Source: Bacteroidota bacterium
GTDB lineage: Bacteria; Bacteroidota; Bacteroidia; Flavobacteriales_E; Vicingaceae
NCBI GenBank assembly: GCA_013112545.1
Contig: JABFGJ010000009.1
Span: 84,971-148,970, forward strand
DNA length: 64,000 nt
Direction of reading: 5' to 3'
Made by a program: the position numbers and the translations under genes. This document shows, one piece after another, positions 56,288 to 64,000 of this stretch. Under the pieces are notes generated by a model. That model saw only the letters and a list, made by a program, of their open reading frames with translations, did not search any database and was not told the DNA's origin. Positions within the stretch are counted from its first letter, which is position 1, and every line of letters begins with the position of its first letter.

Positions 56288-57260
56288 TTACAAAGAGATA
56301 TGGAAGAATCAAGAAATTGATTCTAGAACACTAACTACAAGAGATAAGGTTTCAAATTTGGGATTTGCAAACTGCTATATTGGAAGAATCGGTGCTTCAA
56401 ATGCAAAAATGTTTCAAATTGAGGTAAGTGAAAATATTTCAATGGACAGGAATTACCTTAAAAGATTTCATGGTGTTGAAATTAGAGTTCTTAATTTAAA
56501 TGATAAAAAAAATATAACTATCATTTTGTCAGACAATGACTTGATGGATGTATTTATACTTTTTTTAGAAGATTTAACTTACGCTTTAGAATCAATTAAA
56601 TTAGAAAGTGATATACCTCATATAATCAATGAGAAGGTCAGTTATTGGGGTAAGCTGTTTGCTAGAGTTAATGGAGTATTACTATCAAAGGAACGACAGC
56701 GAGGATTATATGGCGAGTTATCATTTTTAAATGCATTATTGAGTCAATCTTCAGATTACAAAAACTGTATTGACTCATGGACAGGACCAGAAGGCACTAA
56801 TCAAGATTTTAGTAATAACTTAAAAGCAGTAGAAGTGAAAACTTCAAAAGCCACAAAGCCATCCGTGAATATTGCAAGTGAATTACAATTAGATTGGACT
56901 AGACTGGAAAGTTTGTATTTATATGTTTTTCACTTGGATATTTTGAATAACGGAGGGCATACTTTATGTGAATTAATTAAAGAGATAAAACAAAAGCTTC
57001 TAAAGTTTAATGATATACTAAGTTTTTTTGAAAAAAAATTAGACATAATTGGAGTTCCAGTTGGAGATGAAAAGTACTATGATGACTTTGGTTTTATTCT
57101 CCGTTCTCAGCAGGCATATAAATTGAGTGATGGATTTCCTGCATTGACAATTGAAAATATTAATAATGTTGCAATCCACAATGTGAAGTACCAAATAGAT
57201 TTGACAGCATGTGAGCCTTTTGAGGTAGACTATGAAAATGTAATTAAAGAAATGATATGA
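56271..57260 (+). CDS. PD-(D/E)XK motif nuclease-like protein
   Basis: 329-aa protein. ATG 56271 (MKLTVDYKEIWKNQ) matches the usual family start; ATGs at 56262 and 56268 also exist. The nuclease core is RGLYGELSFLNALL (an upstream Glu), then QDF with Asp179 and VEVKTSK with Glu188 and Lys190, giving D-x8-E-x-K. This is the 'PD-(D/E)XK motif protein' that recurs between Z1 and AIPR genes and is the presumed DNA-cutting subunit. It overlaps the Z1 end by 17 bp and the AIPR start by 4 bp. Confidence 0.88.
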   Translation: MKLTVDYKEIWKNQEIDSRTLTTRDKVSNLGFANCYIGRIGASNAKMFQIEVSENISMDRNYLKRFHGVEIRVLNLNDKKNITIILSDNDLMDVFILFLEDLTYALESIKLESDIPHIINEKVSYWGKLFARVNGVLLSKERQRGLYGELSFLNALLSQSSDYKNCIDSWTGPEGTNQDFSNNLKAVEVKTSKATKPSVNIASELQLDWTRLESLYLYVFHLDILNNGGHTLCELIKEIKQKLLKFNDILSFFEKKLDIIGVPVGDEKYYDDFGFILRSQQAYKLSDGFPALTIENINNVAIHNVKYQIDLTACEPFEVDYENVIKEMI

Positions 57261-59623
57261 CAGTTAAAAAGTCAGTGCATACGGATTTCGAATTAGAACA
57301 ATATGTTCAAGAAGTATTTCACGAAGTTAATTCGATGGCATATTCTGATGACGACGGAGCATCCAAAGAGGATAAGTTTACTGAGTTTATAATGGAAAAT
57401 CTAACTGAGGCTGAAGAAACTGAAGGTGTTAGATTATGTTCATTTACAAAAGAAAATCGCTTTGAGAATATAGAATTTAAAATCAACGGATATGCAATTG
57501 AAGAGGGTTTTGAAAGCGTTGACTTATTCTTATCACACTACGTTGACACAAATGAAATTTTTTCTCTTAGAAAACCTGAATTTGATAGCTTATTAAAGTG
57601 GTCAACCAAATTTTTAAATGCCGCATTAAAAGGTCATTTAGATGAAATTGAACCCGCCACAGAAGCTTTTGGCTTGGCAAGCATTATTAAAAAACATAGA
57701 AATGATTTTATACGAGTAAATATTTTTATTCTTTCTAATGGGAATATCCCTTTTGATGCACCGAGTACTACTATAAAAGGATTTGAAGATCTATTAATTA
57801 ACATAAACATATGGGATTTAGAACGTCTGCATCGTTTATCTCAATCGAAATATAATAGAGAACCAATCGAAATTGATTTTAAACAAACTCTTGGCGTAAC
57901 ATTACCGTGTTTAATGATGCCTTCAGAGAATGATTTGTATGAATGTTTTTTAGCTATTGTTCCAGGAAATACATTAGCAGCCTTATATAAAAATTATGGC
58001 ACTCGACTATTAGAAAGCAATGTAAGAGCATTTCTACAACAGACAGGTAAAGTAAATAAAGGAATTAGAGATACTATAAAAGAGGAGCCACATATGTTTT
58101 TACCATACAATAATGGATTGGCTGCAACCGCTATGACTGTTAAGACAGAAGTGGAAAATGGTCAATTTGCTATTATAGAAGTTAAGGATTTTCAAATTGT
58201 AAATGGCGGTCAGACAACTGCTTCACTTTTTCATACATTAAAAAAGCATAAAGCAGATCTATCTAAGGTCTTTGTTCAAATGAAGTTGACTGTAATAAAA
58301 GACGAGGAAAAGAAAAGTGAGATTGTTCCTTTTATTTCTAGATATGCAAATAGTCAAAATAAAGTATCTGAACTCGATTTAACTTCGAATAATGCATTCT
58401 TAATAAAGTTAGAAGAGTTATCGAGAACCACTTATGCTATAGACCCTGAAGATAGAAATAAACAAACAATTTGGTTCTTCGAGAGGGTAAAGGGTCAGTA
58501 TAGAGAGTCTTTAAATAAAGAACCAACTAAAGGCAAGCAAAAAGCATTTAAATTAAAATTTCCGACTTCACAGAAAATCTTAAAGTCTGATGTTGCAAAA
58601 TTTATGAATATATATAAAAGAATGCCATATCATGTTTCAAAAGGAGCTCAAAAGAATTACAATTTTTATTTAAAAGAAGCAGAAAAAGAATTCAAGAAAC
58701 AAAAACCAACAAGCATAATGTGGGAAGATATTGTTGCCAATGGCATACTTTTTAAAGCGACAGATAAGTTATTTGGTAGAAAGAATCAAGATCCGATAGG
58801 GGATACCAACATTAAATCTCATACGGTAGCCTATTCTTTATCTTTATTGCATGAACTTACCGATGGCAAAATTGATCTTGGGTCTATTTGGAACAAACAA
58901 GTAATTGATAATCAGCTCAAAATTGAACTAAAGAAAGGATTAATTTATGTTTATGATTTTTTTACATCTTTAAATGTATTGTTAATAAGTGAAGCTGCAA
59001 AGGCTGAAAAAACATGGCAAAAGTTGATAGATAAGAAAGATAATCCATTCGATATGGAAATTATAAATCAATATTGTATTTCAGAGAAAGATTTTATAAA
59101 ACGATATGAAAAGAAAGAGGATGATATCAAAGAGAAATTGAAATACAACAAATTACAACGGATTACAGATTTAGGAATTCGTTTTTGGGATGGTTTGAAT
59201 ATTTACATGGTTAGAACTGACATATTAAGCCAATCTCAGCAAAATACAATAGCAATAATAAGAGGTAAGCTCCGAAGAAATGGCAATTTTACAGATAATG
59301 AGATTTTAAAAGGAGCAGATCTTATTGATTTCTTGGTGGCTAACGAAATAAACTTTGATGAGATATCTAACATAAGTAGATTAGCAGAAGATCAAATTAT
59401 TGATCCAACAACTATTTACAATAGGTTTTCAAAATTAACAAAGGAAGACTGGAACCAAATATTACAGCTTGGGAGTCAAACAAATGTTTTATCTTTTAAT
59501 GAAATTAGTGTTATCAAGACTGTAATTCAAAAATTTAAACGAAAAGAAAATATTGATTTAAAACGATTACAAATACTAGAAAAGTCAGTTAATAAGCTAA
59601 AGAAGTTTGGGATAAAATATTAG
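57257..59623 (+). CDS. AIPR (abortive infection phage resistance) family protein
   Basis: 788-aa protein. The AIPR core is NVRAFLQQTGKVNKGIRDTI, FLPYNNGLAATAM and the hallmark FQIVNGGQTTASLF (Gly317-Gly318-Gln319). The first ~150 residues have a charged helical domain, and the C-terminal 350 residues are helical and Lys/Glu-rich. AIPR proteins give phage resistance in several systems; the biochemical activity is not settled. It ends the five-gene core, followed by a 107-bp gap. Confidence 0.92.
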   Translation: MTVKKSVHTDFELEQYVQEVFHEVNSMAYSDDDGASKEDKFTEFIMENLTEAEETEGVRLCSFTKENRFENIEFKINGYAIEEGFESVDLFLSHYVDTNEIFSLRKPEFDSLLKWSTKFLNAALKGHLDEIEPATEAFGLASIIKKHRNDFIRVNIFILSNGNIPFDAPSTTIKGFEDLLININIWDLERLHRLSQSKYNREPIEIDFKQTLGVTLPCLMMPSENDLYECFLAIVPGNTLAALYKNYGTRLLESNVRAFLQQTGKVNKGIRDTIKEEPHMFLPYNNGLAATAMTVKTEVENGQFAIIEVKDFQIVNGGQTTASLFHTLKKHKADLSKVFVQMKLTVIKDEEKKSEIVPFISRYANSQNKVSELDLTSNNAFLIKLEELSRTTYAIDPEDRNKQTIWFFERVKGQYRESLNKEPTKGKQKAFKLKFPTSQKILKSDVAKFMNIYKRMPYHVSKGAQKNYNFYLKEAEKEFKKQKPTSIMWEDIVANGILFKATDKLFGRKNQDPIGDTNIKSHTVAYSLSLLHELTDGKIDLGSIWNKQVIDNQLKIELKKGLIYVYDFFTSLNVLLISEAAKAEKTWQKLIDKKDNPFDMEIINQYCISEKDFIKRYEKKEDDIKEKLKYNKLQRITDLGIRFWDGLNIYMVRTDILSQSQQNTIAIIRGKLRRNGNFTDNEILKGADLIDFLVANEINFDEISNISRLAEDQIIDPTTIYNRFSKLTKEDWNQILQLGSQTNVLSFNEISVIKTVIQKFKRKENIDLKRLQILEKSVNKLKKFGIKY

Positions 59624-59730
59624 AGATTATAAAGAGCCTCCCGCGGCCTATAAAAATCAAGGGAAGTTGGAGCTGTAGAATTGATAAATCGAATTCAGAA
59701 ATTGAATTAATATAAAACTATAAAGAAAAT

Positions 59731-60300
59731 ATGAATTTCATTCCAGTTTTAACAAGAATAATAGACCACCTATTCATCAAGGTATTTCCACATTCTAAAA
59801 AACTAAGTTTCTGGCGATTTACAAACTTGTTGATAATGTTCATTTGGATGTTTTTTCTAGTTTGGTTTTCATTCATGCCTGAAAAAATTGATAAACATAT
59901 GTTTCAATTTATGAAAAGCACTACCTATAATCTTGAATTCGGATTGGGTTTTTTTACGACTGCGCTTTTATCAATATACATATTCATAATACCTAGATTG
60001 ATTGATGAATTCAATAAGATTTCAAGTTATTATAATGTGAATGGCCTCAATATTCTAAGACAAGATGAGTTTATACGTTACTTTGTTTTTCTATTTCCTT
60101 TTATAACAGCGGTATCCGTTTGTAAACTTTTATATTTTGGAATACACCCTATTGACTTTATCCCATTATTATTTTTAATTATTCATTCAATTACTCTACT
60201 TCTTCTTTTTGTCTTGTATTTATTTTGGATTGTTTCAAATAGGGCAGCTTATGTAATTCTAATTAATAAAAATACATTGTTAGAGTATGAGCAAGCTTGA
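59731..60300 (+). CDS. Four-TM membrane protein of unknown family
   Basis: 189-aa protein, not recognised. Four hydrophobic segments: LLIMFIWMFFLVWFSFM (~33-49), FGLGFFTTALLSIYIFIIP (~70-88), YFVFLFPFITAVSVCKLLYF (~112-131), and a long one LLFLIIHSITLLLLFVLYLF (~140-160). Short charged loops and a cytoplasmic-looking tail (SNRAAYVILINKNTLLEYEQA). Its end overlaps the 711-aa gene by 14 bp, so the two are probably made together. A membrane effector that kills or arrests the infected cell is one model. Confidence 0.75.
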   Translation: MNFIPVLTRIIDHLFIKVFPHSKKLSFWRFTNLLIMFIWMFFLVWFSFMPEKIDKHMFQFMKSTTYNLEFGLGFFTTALLSIYIFIIPRLIDEFNKISSYYNVNGLNILRQDEFIRYFVFLFPFITAVSVCKLLYFGIHPIDFIPLLFLIIHSITLLLLFVLYLFWIVSNRAAYVILINKNTLLEYEQA

Positions 60301-62422
60301 CCAAACGGAGTATTATAAGGCACTAAGTTCAATTGCTGCAGTTGTTGATTGGAATATAATTAACGGGAATGAAGAAGAAACTTCATCATTCTTGTTAGAG
60401 TTAACCAAAAGGTTAGAATTTCAAATAAAAACTCTAATTACTGATCAAGGTAAGTTTGAAAATCTATTTCTAAAAAATATTGAGCTAAGAAAAGGGTGGG
60501 GTAGCGTATCAATTTATCAGGCTTCTTTAAAGAGAATAATAGAAACAGGCCATATTCTTGCAGATCGTAATCAAATTGCGGTTCTTTTAGATTTTAGCCG
60601 TTCCCTGAATGAAATGATCTTAGCTGTTGTTCGTCAATGGAGTCAATCGAAAAGAGAAATACAACCATTCTACAAACAGAGAGCTCAAGAATTTCTTGAT
60701 ATAACATTATCGTTAAGGACTAAGGTTCTAACTGAAGAGAAATTTAAGAATTTCAATTATACCTTGGTATGTGGTTGGTATCAAAGAGTATTATTTGACT
60801 CAAATTTATCCCTTGATTATTCTACCTTAAAATACTTTAACGAACAGTTAAAGAGGGTTTTTATTAGATCGTTTGAAGAAGATTACCCCATTCAATTTAA
60901 CAGTATACTTAGTAGTTTGGCTAACGGTAGTATTGGTCGATATTCTTCACTTTATTATGAATGGAATGAATTGCTGAGGAAAATAACTCAAGCAAATAAA
61001 GATATTCAAATTTTTGACCTTCAATTTCTGAATCTTCAAAATAAGTATCAAAATGTAATATCATTTAAAGAAAAAGGAAATGCAATTTCTGAGTTAAGAA
61101 CAATAATACTCGAGAAAAAGCTATCTATTGAGGATGAAACTTTACACCAATTTGAATCTAGTTTATTTAAATCAGTTGCCTTTTACGAGTTCCAAAAAAC
61201 ATTAATTCATATTGCAGCAATAGCACTACCTAAAAAGCATTATCATTTCTTTAATACGTTAATGTATGGAACTCGTATTGAAACTAATGTTTCCATTTCC
61301 TATGGATATGATATAATGCCAGTACTAACAAATTTCGAATTTGTAGTTACTAATTATTATGATATAAGAATGAGAGATCCATTTGATCTTGGAATGGTTG
61401 ACAAGGACTTATTTATTGATATGGTTTTTGTTTCTCTCACCTTTGTTCGTTGGTTCTACCATTTTCATGATGATGGAGCTACCCTTTTTCACGTTAATCT
61501 TGCCAAGAAAAGTTTTCAAATGAAGGATCTATCTATTACTATTAATGTAATTGATAGAATTACACAAATCCTTGAAGTAGATCATAAAATATTAGAAAAA
61601 AGAATTAAGCATTTAGACGATAAAATTTGGCCTAAAAAAGAGAATGCAAAAAAGTTAATTGAGAAGTTAAAAAAGGAAAAACAATCTTTGTTAGAATCAG
61701 GCAAAATTGTTGTAAAAGGTGCTCCCTTGCTTAAAGAATCATTGGTAGAAGTTAAAACCCTTCTTGAGCGAAAATTTAATTCAAGGGACGCTGAAATTCA
61801 ACTATACAGAGACTTAGGAATACTTTTGCGAAAACCTAAAAGAAAGAAAAACAAGGGAGATAGGGCTATCATAACTGCTGAAACATTTCTGGATAGGAAA
61901 GTATTTATTGAAGAAAGATTTTCAATAGAACAGTCTGAAAGAAACTATAATATCGAAGCTAATCTGATTTTAAAGAATTGGGGTTTAAAATTGGAGTATT
62001 CTTGGTTGCAAAGATTCATTTATCAAAATCAAACAATCGTTGTGGAATCAAATCTTGAAAGTGTTGTAACAAAGTCTCTATTTGACGATTGTATTGTGAT
62101 AGGTATAAACTATAACTTTTACAATTTCGAAGTAAGTTATGCTTCTAAATCAGAAGAAACAACTTCTTTAATAGGTCAGTTGAAACAAAACAATACCAAC
62201 CTGTACTATTTAAGGCTTGCAGGCAGAAATAGGTACATAATGGTGACTACAAAAGAGGAATTAGGAAAGTTATATATATCAGATACTTGTAAGATAAAAT
62301 TTGAAGAGGAAAACCGTTCTGGTTTTAATGATCAAGTAAAAGTTAAATTATCAGCAGCAGCTGGCTTTGAATTTGTAAAGCCTCTAAAAAAGACTAGATT
62401 ATTTGAACTGAGGGATAGATAA
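60287..62422 (+). CDS. Large protein of unknown family (711 aa), defence-island associated
   Basis: 711-aa protein, no recognised domain, signal peptide or TM. The N-terminal half is helical with many aromatic residues (GWYQRVLFDSNLSLDYSTLKYF). Around residues 430-480 is a coiled-coil stretch, very Lys/Glu-rich (KRIKHLDDKIWPKKENAKKL). The last ~130 residues look beta-rich (IVIGINYNFYNFEVSYASKS, YYLRLAGRNRYIMVTT). It may be a sensor or scaffold working with the overlapping 4-TM protein. It is the last gene of the island, 34 bp before copy 2 of the flanking element. Confidence 0.75.
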   Translation: MSKLDQTEYYKALSSIAAVVDWNIINGNEEETSSFLLELTKRLEFQIKTLITDQGKFENLFLKNIELRKGWGSVSIYQASLKRIIETGHILADRNQIAVLLDFSRSLNEMILAVVRQWSQSKREIQPFYKQRAQEFLDITLSLRTKVLTEEKFKNFNYTLVCGWYQRVLFDSNLSLDYSTLKYFNEQLKRVFIRSFEEDYPIQFNSILSSLANGSIGRYSSLYYEWNELLRKITQANKDIQIFDLQFLNLQNKYQNVISFKEKGNAISELRTIILEKKLSIEDETLHQFESSLFKSVAFYEFQKTLIHIAAIALPKKHYHFFNTLMYGTRIETNVSISYGYDIMPVLTNFEFVVTNYYDIRMRDPFDLGMVDKDLFIDMVFVSLTFVRWFYHFHDDGATLFHVNLAKKSFQMKDLSITINVIDRITQILEVDHKILEKRIKHLDDKIWPKKENAKKLIEKLKKEKQSLLESGKIVVKGAPLLKESLVEVKTLLERKFNSRDAEIQLYRDLGILLRKPKRKKNKGDRAIITAETFLDRKVFIEERFSIEQSERNYNIEANLILKNWGLKLEYSWLQRFIYQNQTIVVESNLESVVTKSLFDDCIVIGINYNFYNFEVSYASKSEETTSLIGQLKQNNTNLYYLRLAGRNRYIMVTTKEELGKLYISDTCKIKFEEENRSGFNDQVKVKLSAAAGFEFVKPLKKTRLFELRDR

Positions 62423-62456
62423 AGATAGCCCTTTAGACTAAATTGATGCGAATAAT

Positions 62457-63239
62457 ATTATGTTAAATAACGAAATCTAAAAAGCGCGGCCTGAAAGAAA
62501 TGCGGGCCGGCGGTAGCCGTGAATGGCTAAATGCTTAGTAATTCATTAAAGGCGCTTGTCGTTTTTACTTTAATAGAATTACTTGCATTTAGACAGAGCG
62601 CGTGGAAGCTTATTTCTTTCTTGATTTTTTGGCTCTTTTTTATCAAGAAAAAAGAGCAGATAAACCAATAGCGAGCGTTAAGCAAAGAAAATGCGAAATA
62701 AGCCTTATCATATTAAGGCAAAGCGCATTTTCGCATGCAAGCGAGCTTCTTCATAATTTTTTTTGGGGCGGGCAAGAATAAATTTTTAAAAAGGCGTGGG
62801 ATTGGCTTAAACGAAATGTTATATGGAATTCCTTGTAATATTCAGTTTAAATCAAACATGAGTATCATATAAAGCCAATAGCGGCTATTTACTCGCGACG
62901 GGTATATTTTCAACGGTGCTCGTGAACCTCCTAAAGTCGGTTTTCCCTCATAGGCGAATCCCGACAGACGAAATGTACGGAGACATAACGACAAATTATA
63001 GGACACAAGCAAACGAGATGTTCATTAGAATCATTGGGCGGACAGTGTGAACTATTTATCCCGATTGAAAGAATCGGGACAAGTTGAGTTTTAGCATTTG
63101 TTGGTTTTGCTGAAAGCAAAGCTTACAAGAGCTTAAATGAAACGCAGACAAAATATACATTATAGGATCTAAAGAATAAGCAAAACACATATAAACAAAA
63201 ACTATGCTTTTGTCCTATAATTAATATTATGTTAAATAG
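62457..63239 (+). repeat. Long structured non-coding element, copy 2 (right flank of defence island)
   Basis: About 0.78 kb with the same block order and orientation as 48914-49973. Blocks are CCTGAAAGAAATGCG (62490), GGAAGCTTATTTCTTTC (62604), GCGAGCGTTAAGCA (62671), GCGTGGGATTGGCT (62794), AGCCAATAGCGGCTATTTAC (62873), AATTATAGGACA (62994), TCCCGATT/AATCGGGA hairpin (63059-63079) and TGTCCTATAATT (63211). TTATGTTAAATA bounds it at 62458-62469 and 63227-63238. The TATAGGACA/TGTCCTATA pair extends to 12 bp here. No coding gene was found inside. Confidence 0.8.
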
Positions 63240-63367
63240 ATATTTTGAAAACATCCCCTCACATAGACTTTCCTTCAAATAAATCTATAATGAAAACACA
63301 ATTTACCTTTCATTTAATTTTTAGAAACTAATGATAAAAAATACCGTATATCGTTTTAAATAGTTGC

Positions 63368-63463
63368 ATGACCCCTTCCAAAAACAAAACTTTAGTTATA
63401 ATTCTAGGTATCCTCGCTAACATCGTTTTACTAATTATATATATCTTGTATTATAGAAAATAA
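63368..63463 (+). CDS. Possible 31-aa single-TM peptide
   Basis: ATG 63368 to TAA 63463. MTPSKNKT is followed by an uninterrupted hydrophobic segment (LVIILGILANIVLLIIYILYY) and RK, a well-formed single TM with positive ends. It is too short to test by homology. It could be a genuine small membrane protein or chance. Confidence 0.35.
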   Translation: MTPSKNKTLVIILGILANIVLLIIYILYYRK

Positions 63464-63491
63464 AATTCAGGTTTTTTAAATAAACATATAA

Positions 63492-63521
63492 AAGCCCAAA
63501 ATCATTGCTGAATTTGGGCTC
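63492..63521 (-). terminator. Terminator of the T9SS gene
   Basis: AGCCCAAA / TTTGGGCT stem with a 12-nt loop lies 20 bp past the stop of the minus-strand gene, with a T-rich tail on that strand. Confidence 0.65.
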
Positions 63522-63540
63522 CCAATAATTGACATGTTAT

Positions 63541-63905
63541 CTATTGATTGATTTTATTCAATTGAATCATATTGATATTATCACCCTTATTGACCTTAAC
63601 AAAATAAATTCCTGCATCAACATCGCCTAAATCTATATCTATCCGGCCTCCAGTGCTTGTTTGCTCAACTAGTTTAGCACCTAAGAGATTAAATACCTCT
63701 ATCGTATAATCACTTGAATTTAAATGAGGTAAGTCTATGGTAAAGCTTTCTTCAAAGGGATTAGGATAAACATTAAAAATTGGTGCTTTCTGTTCTTTTA
63801 AGCCAAGTCCTGTTTGTACACTAAAACTCAAAGTATCAAAATCATCTGGTACTATCCCCGGTGAGCATGGCACCGGTGCACCACCACTAGAGAGGCTTAA
63901 TCCAA
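63541..63905 (-). pseudogene. 3' exon of a T9SS-sorted secreted protein, interrupted by a group II intron
   Basis: The frame ends with a type A T9SS C-terminal domain: VYPNPFEESFTIDLP, YTIEVFNLLGAKL, GIYFVKV, NKINQ-stop. This signal sends proteins through the outer membrane and anchors them on the surface. Upstream the frame runs through PVPCSPGIVPDD and GLSLSSGG without a proper start, and at about 63905 meets the 3' end of a group II intron. Only ~120 codons are visible; the rest lies beyond the window. If splicing works, the gene may still be functional. Confidence 0.65.
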
Positions 63906-64000
63906 TCGAGTAGATGGCTCCGACTAATCCTGCGGGATTAGTCGGAGTTCACCTCTCACACCACCGTACGTACGGGTCTCGTATACGGCGGTTCAATAAT
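63906..64000 (-). mobile_element. 3' end of a group II intron (domains V and VI), partial
   Basis: On the minus strand the sequence reads CCGCCGTATACGAGACC then CGTACGTACGGTGG (63991-63961), a domain V-like hairpin, followed by TGTGAGAGG. A 13-bp hairpin follows, CTCCGACTAATCC / GGATTAGTCGGAG (63947-63918), and the end CATCTACTCGAT. This order is that of domains V-VI and the 3' terminus of bacterial group II introns. The reverse transcriptase/maturase frame should lie past position 64000 on the minus strand. Confidence 0.7.

Larger units (their letters stand above)
50307..62422 (+). other. Anti-phage defence island (Mza-like system plus unknown two-gene module)
   Basis: Eight same-strand genes in about 12.1 kb: XRE regulator, C5 methyltransferase, GHKL ATPase, Z1 ATPase, PD-(D/E)XK nuclease, AIPR, 4-TM protein, 711-aa protein. 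Junctions are 2-bp gap, 14-bp overlap, 1-bp overlap, 17-bp overlap, 4-bp overlap, 107-bp gap, 14-bp overlap. The five central genes match the MutL-like/Z1/nuclease/AIPR set described computationally as a MORC-linked modification-dependent system and later as Mza. This assignment is from memory. Confidence 0.8.

Noticed and set aside
50307..59623. DISARM, BREX or classical type II restriction-modification as the identity of the island
   Set aside because: No DrmABC, PglZ, BrxC or a lone restriction endonuclease is present; Z1, GHKL, PD-(D/E)XK and AIPR together define a different set.
1..64000. tRNA, rRNA, riboswitches and replication origin
   Set aside because: No cloverleaf with a CCA-type acceptor, rRNA core sequence, known riboswitch core or DnaA-box cluster was recognised by eye; a covariance-model scan would be needed to exclude small RNAs.

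Overview
The window looks like chromosome of a low-GC Bacteroidota (Flavobacteriia/Cytophagia type). The evidence is a type IX secretion C-terminal domain, DUF4249/TonB-receptor pairs, HYC_CC_PP and DUF2911 families, an alpha-oxoamine synthase of the sphingolipid/sulfonolipid type, START-like and LptF-type genes, few Shine-Dalgarno sites and several -7 boxes of the TANNTTTG type. No rRNA, tRNA or CRISPR array was seen.

Layout: 1-5.0 kb holds a P1B-4 metal-export ATPase, DUF3820, an outer-membrane barrel and a CoA-transferase. 5.06-11.4 kb (minus) is a tight cell-envelope operon: START-like protein, LptF/G permease, GT4, DapD, GT9 and an S1C protease with a PEGA-like domain. 11.5-14.5 kb has hipBA and purT. 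15.0-17.3 kb is a mutagenic SOS operon umuC-umuD-yedK. 17.4-29.8 kb has a VTT membrane protein, mscL, lon, an e(P4)-type acid phosphatase, a DUF4249/TonB pair, a serine palmitoyltransferase-like enzyme, ssb and a DbpA-like helicase. 29.8-33 kb is a heavy-metal cluster (HYC_CC_PP, HMA protein, TonB receptor). 33-38.3 kb has an SGNH hydrolase, a nitroreductase, trmN6-rimM-rpsP and a secreted protein.

38.3-48.8 kb is accessory: a decayed YhcG/DUF1016 nuclease, an AraC regulator, a run of secreted proteins, and what looks like the wreck of a RiPP cluster. The RiPP remains are a 51-aa double-glycine precursor on the minus strand (missed by length cut-offs), a SPASM-domain maturase reduced to its C-terminal Cys cluster, and a C39 leader peptidase without its ABC transporter.

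50.3-62.4 kb is a co-directional defence island. An XRE regulator, C5-cytosine methyltransferase, GHKL (MORC/MutL-like) ATPase, Z1 ATPase, PD-(D/E)XK nuclease and AIPR protein are coupled by overlapping or near-abutting genes. This set matches the system I know as Mza. It is followed by a two-gene unit I do not recognise, a four-TM protein overlapping a 711-aa protein. The whole island is bracketed by two long, diverged, same-orientation copies (about 1.06 and 0.78 kb) of a non-coding element with conserved blocks and conserved hairpins, each delimited by TTATGTTAA(ATA). That flanking element and the unrecognised two-gene module are the most promising undescribed items. The window ends inside a T9SS-sorted gene apparently interrupted by the 3' end of a group II intron.
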